This document shows, piece by piece, positions 62,590-64,000 of a DNA stretch of 64,000 nucleotides. Every line of letters starts with the position of its first letter. The stretch's first letter is position 1. Position numbers and translations under genes: made by a program. The stretch is from an uncultured Myxococcales bacterium (GTDB lineage Bacteria > Myxococcota_A > UBA9042 > DTJE01), in contig CAIZWN010000045.1 in assembly GCA_903936705.1 (NCBI GenBank), positions 1-64,000 of the forward strand, in the 5' to 3' direction. The notes under the pieces are model-generated. The model was not told the origin of the DNA and did no database searches. It worked only from the letters and a program-made list of their open reading frames with translations.

Positions 62590-62823
62590 CTACAGCAAGT
62601 CGCGGAACTCGTCCAGCGTCAGGCCCATGTCTTCGATGATGGCGGCCACGAGCCTGCCCGCGCCAGGCGTGACCTTGCCGAGCGTGATCCGGACGACGCG
62701 CACCCGCTGGCTCTGGCCCGTGCCCTGGGCTTGCCGTTGTGGACGAACGACCACGATCTGGAAGGTCACGGTGTCGAGTGCTTCCCGACCGCACGGTTGC
62801 TGAAGGAACTGGAGGGCAGGTGA
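62590..62823 (+). pseudogene. PIN-domain toxin remnant, 5' truncated
   Basis: Following a TGA at 62587, a frame without start codon reads RDLAERDPDDAHPLALARAL then GLPLWTNDHDLEGHGVECF and ends TARLLKELEGR-stop. This is the C-terminal half of a VapC/PIN ribonuclease, including DPDD, WTNDHD (acidic site) and the final helix. The N-terminal half with the first catalytic Asp is missing; the truncation point coincides with the end of the 133 bp repeat element. It is too short for a functional PIN fold. Confidence 0.65.
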
Positions 62824-63055
62824 ATTTCACCACCTGCTTCGACGGCCCGATTCTCAGTCGTCGCGCCGTCAACAGTATCGGTTCCGGCGCTCCATACTGG
62901 CCGAAAACGGGCCGATGGACTTTTGAGGAGGCACAGGACATGCCGGTAAAGTAAGGTCGCTCACCGGGTTTTCCACGCGCCCGGGACTTGATTTCGCGGT
63001 CTGGCATCCCCACCGTCCGACTGCAGACAACTTCATTGATGGAAGGGAGGACACA
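62824..63055. other. Accessory spacer with repeat motif
   Basis: No supported gene. It holds dispersed motif copy 3 (62903-62937) and the upstream region of the peroxiredoxin gene. Confidence 0.4.
62903..62937 (+). repeat. Dispersed motif copy 3
   Basis: Reads GAAAACGGG-CCGATGGA-CTTTTGAGGAGGCACAGG. The GAGGAGGCACAGG end is shared with copy 1, and a shorter AAGGAGGCACAGG recurs at 63625, just after the peroxiredoxin gene. Confidence 0.6.
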
Positions 63056-63619
63056 GTGAGAAACACATTCACCATCGCCGCAGTGGCCGCGTTGATGCTG
63101 GCGGCCTGCACCGGAAAGGCCGACGCCGATGAGTCAAGGACTCTGAAGATCGAGGTGGGCGCGAAGGCCCCAGACTTCAGCGCGTTCTCGTCCACGAGCG
63201 GCACCATTGCCTTGAAGGACCTGAAGGGAAAGGTGGTCGTACTGTACTTCTACCCAATGGACGACACGCCGGGGTGCACTGTCGAGGCCAAGGGGTTCCG
63301 GGACTACGCCGCGGACTTCACCAAGGCGGGCGCCGTGGTGCTGGGCGTCAGCAAGGACGGCCTGGACAGCCACGCAAAGTTCGCGAAGAAGTTCGACCTG
63401 ACCTTCGCCCTGCTGGCCGACACTGACGGCAAAATCCACGACGCGTACGGGGCCTGGAAGGAAGGGTCGATCTTCGGCCACACCGCCCTGGGCGTGAACC
63501 GGTCCACGTTCGTCATCGACGGGAACGGCGAGGTCCGGAAGGTCTGGCGATCCGTAAACCCCGACGGCCACGCCGAGGAAGTCCTGGCATTCGTGAAGAG
63601 CCTAGCCCCAGCCAGGTAG
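63056..63619 (+). CDS. Lipoprotein peroxiredoxin (Bcp/PrxQ-like, 1-Cys)
   Basis: A 187-residue exported thiol peroxidase. The signal peptide ends in LAAC (Cys18). The thioredoxin-fold domain has LYFYPMDDTPGCTVEA with peroxidatic Cys74, and GVSKD, LADTDG and STFVIDGNG. The resolving Cys normally five residues after the peroxidatic one is Lys79, so this is a 1-Cys form needing an external thiol. It starts at GTG with GGGAGG 7 bp upstream. A surface peroxiredoxin would protect envelope lipids or proteins from peroxides. Confidence 0.92.
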   Translation: MRNTFTIAAVAALMLAACTGKADADESRTLKIEVGAKAPDFSAFSSTSGTIALKDLKGKVVVLYFYPMDDTPGCTVEAKGFRDYAADFTKAGAVVLGVSKDGLDSHAKFAKKFDLTFALLADTDGKIHDAYGAWKEGSIFGHTALGVNRSTFVIDGNGEVRKVWRSVNPDGHAEEVLAFVKSLAPAR

Positions 63620-63667
63620 CAGAAGGAGGCACAGGAAAAACGGTCGTCGAGTAGCCAGGGTAGGTTG

Positions 63668-63778
63668 CTGTCACTCCTCAATAATCCGTCTGCGTTGAAT
63701 TGTTTGTCTTTTCCCGCCTTCGGCAGGTAGGCTGCCCGACCATGAATCGACTTCTCCAGACGCCTTTCAGTTTGGCCG
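63668..63778 (+). repeat. 111 bp direct repeat, copy B
   Basis: The second copy of the 62426-62536 repeat in the same orientation. Homology ends at TTTGGCCG; beyond it the sequence differs from copy A and leads, 45 bp later, into the transposase fragment. Confidence 0.75.
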
Positions 63779-63823
63779 CGTGCGTCATGGCCGCCTCGGG
63801 CTCGATCCCGAAGTCCTGGAACT

Positions 63824-64000
63824 GACCGGCGACAGATCGTCCACTTCGGCGTGACTGCGAATCCCACGTCGGCCTTGACGGGACAGCAACTGGTCGAGGC
63901 GTTCCTGTGGGCCACGGTACCCAGATACCTGCTCCACGATCGCGACGCCATATTCAGCCACGACTTCCGACGCCGGGTCCAGGGAATGGGTATCGAGGAG
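63824..64000 (+). mobile_element. Integrase-core (rve) transposase fragment, cut by window end
   Basis: The frame reads DRRQIVHFGVTANPTSALTG then QQLVEAFLWATVPRYLLHDRD and continues AIFSHDFRRRVQGMGIEE to the window edge. It matches the DDE/rve core of the transposase group whose hallmark is RYLIRDRDGIFG..FRRRVKGMGIEE. The upstream part seems shifted by one frame (VLELTGDR just before), so the gene is probably broken or 5' truncated at repeat copy B. Whether it is complete to the right cannot be seen. Confidence 0.7.

Noticed and set aside
62590-62720. A HicA-like C-terminus on the minus strand (ending DMGLTLDEFRDLL)
   Set aside because: The plus strand of the same DNA gives a longer and much better PIN-domain match, so I treat the minus-strand reading as coincidental.
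61400-63800. An integron cassette array, given small genes and recurrent spacers
   Set aside because: The repeats do not show paired core sites (RYYYAAC ... GTTRRRY) in the right positions, and no integrase gene is in the window.

Overview
This 64 kb window is GC-rich bacterial chromosome with tightly packed, often overlapping genes. I place it, as an inference only, in a deltaproteobacterial-type lineage (Myxococcota or a relative). The reasons are several secreted lipoproteins with Asp/Pro/Ala-rich linkers after the lipobox cysteine, NtrC-type and hybrid two-component proteins, and a predatory/saprophytic style of secreted hydrolases. I saw no rRNA, tRNA or CRISPR array.

Region 1 (0.2-10.3 kb) is signal transduction. 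A minus-strand operon of overlapping genes encodes an unrecognised 218-residue protein, a Cdc48/VAT-type double AAA+ ATPase, a histidine kinase, an NtrC-type sigma-54 regulator and a decayed histidine kinase. Next come a NarL regulator overlapping a receiver-HisKA_3 kinase, a plus-strand receiver-histidine kinase, and a stand-alone Rcp1-like receiver. Region 2 (10.5-15.5 kb) holds a B12-binding radical SAM protein, a polyprenyl diphosphate synthase and a family I CoA-transferase.

Region 3 (15.6-39.6 kb) is the core. Every enzyme from erythrose-4-P/PEP to Trp, Phe and Tyr is encoded within about 24 kb in very few, heavily fused genes: trpE-G fusion, trpD-C-F triple fusion, trpB, trpA, class II DAHP synthase, aroB, aroD-E-K triple fusion, aroA and aroC on the plus strand; class I DAHP synthase, a branched-chain-type aminotransferase and pheA on the minus strand; and tyrA divergent from them. 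Between the blocks sit a 3-ketosphinganine-reductase-like SDR, an extended SDR, threonine dehydratase, and an unusual fusion of a catalytically dead Gfo/Idh/MocA domain with a B12-binding radical SAM enzyme.

Region 4 (39.8-50.7 kb) contains a dockerin-like lipoprotein, NfeD and SPFH membrane proteins, a 2-methylcitrate cycle operon (prpBCD) with a recognisable promoter, a DUF486 protein, a MOT1-type molybdate transporter, a Cys-rich lipoprotein and a GIY-YIG protein. Region 5 (51.2-61.4 kb) is an island of exported proteins: a beta-propeller/phosphoesterase, a glycine-zipper protein, a HEXXH metallopeptidase-like lipoprotein with a helix-hairpin-helix tail, an endonuclease/exonuclease/phosphatase lipoprotein, a GxGYxYP-type lipoprotein and a GH16 glycosidase.

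Region 6 (61.4-64 kb) is a decayed accessory patch: transposase remnants at both ends, a nucleotidyltransferase toxin-antitoxin-like pair, a truncated PIN toxin, short dispersed repeats and a lipoprotein peroxiredoxin.
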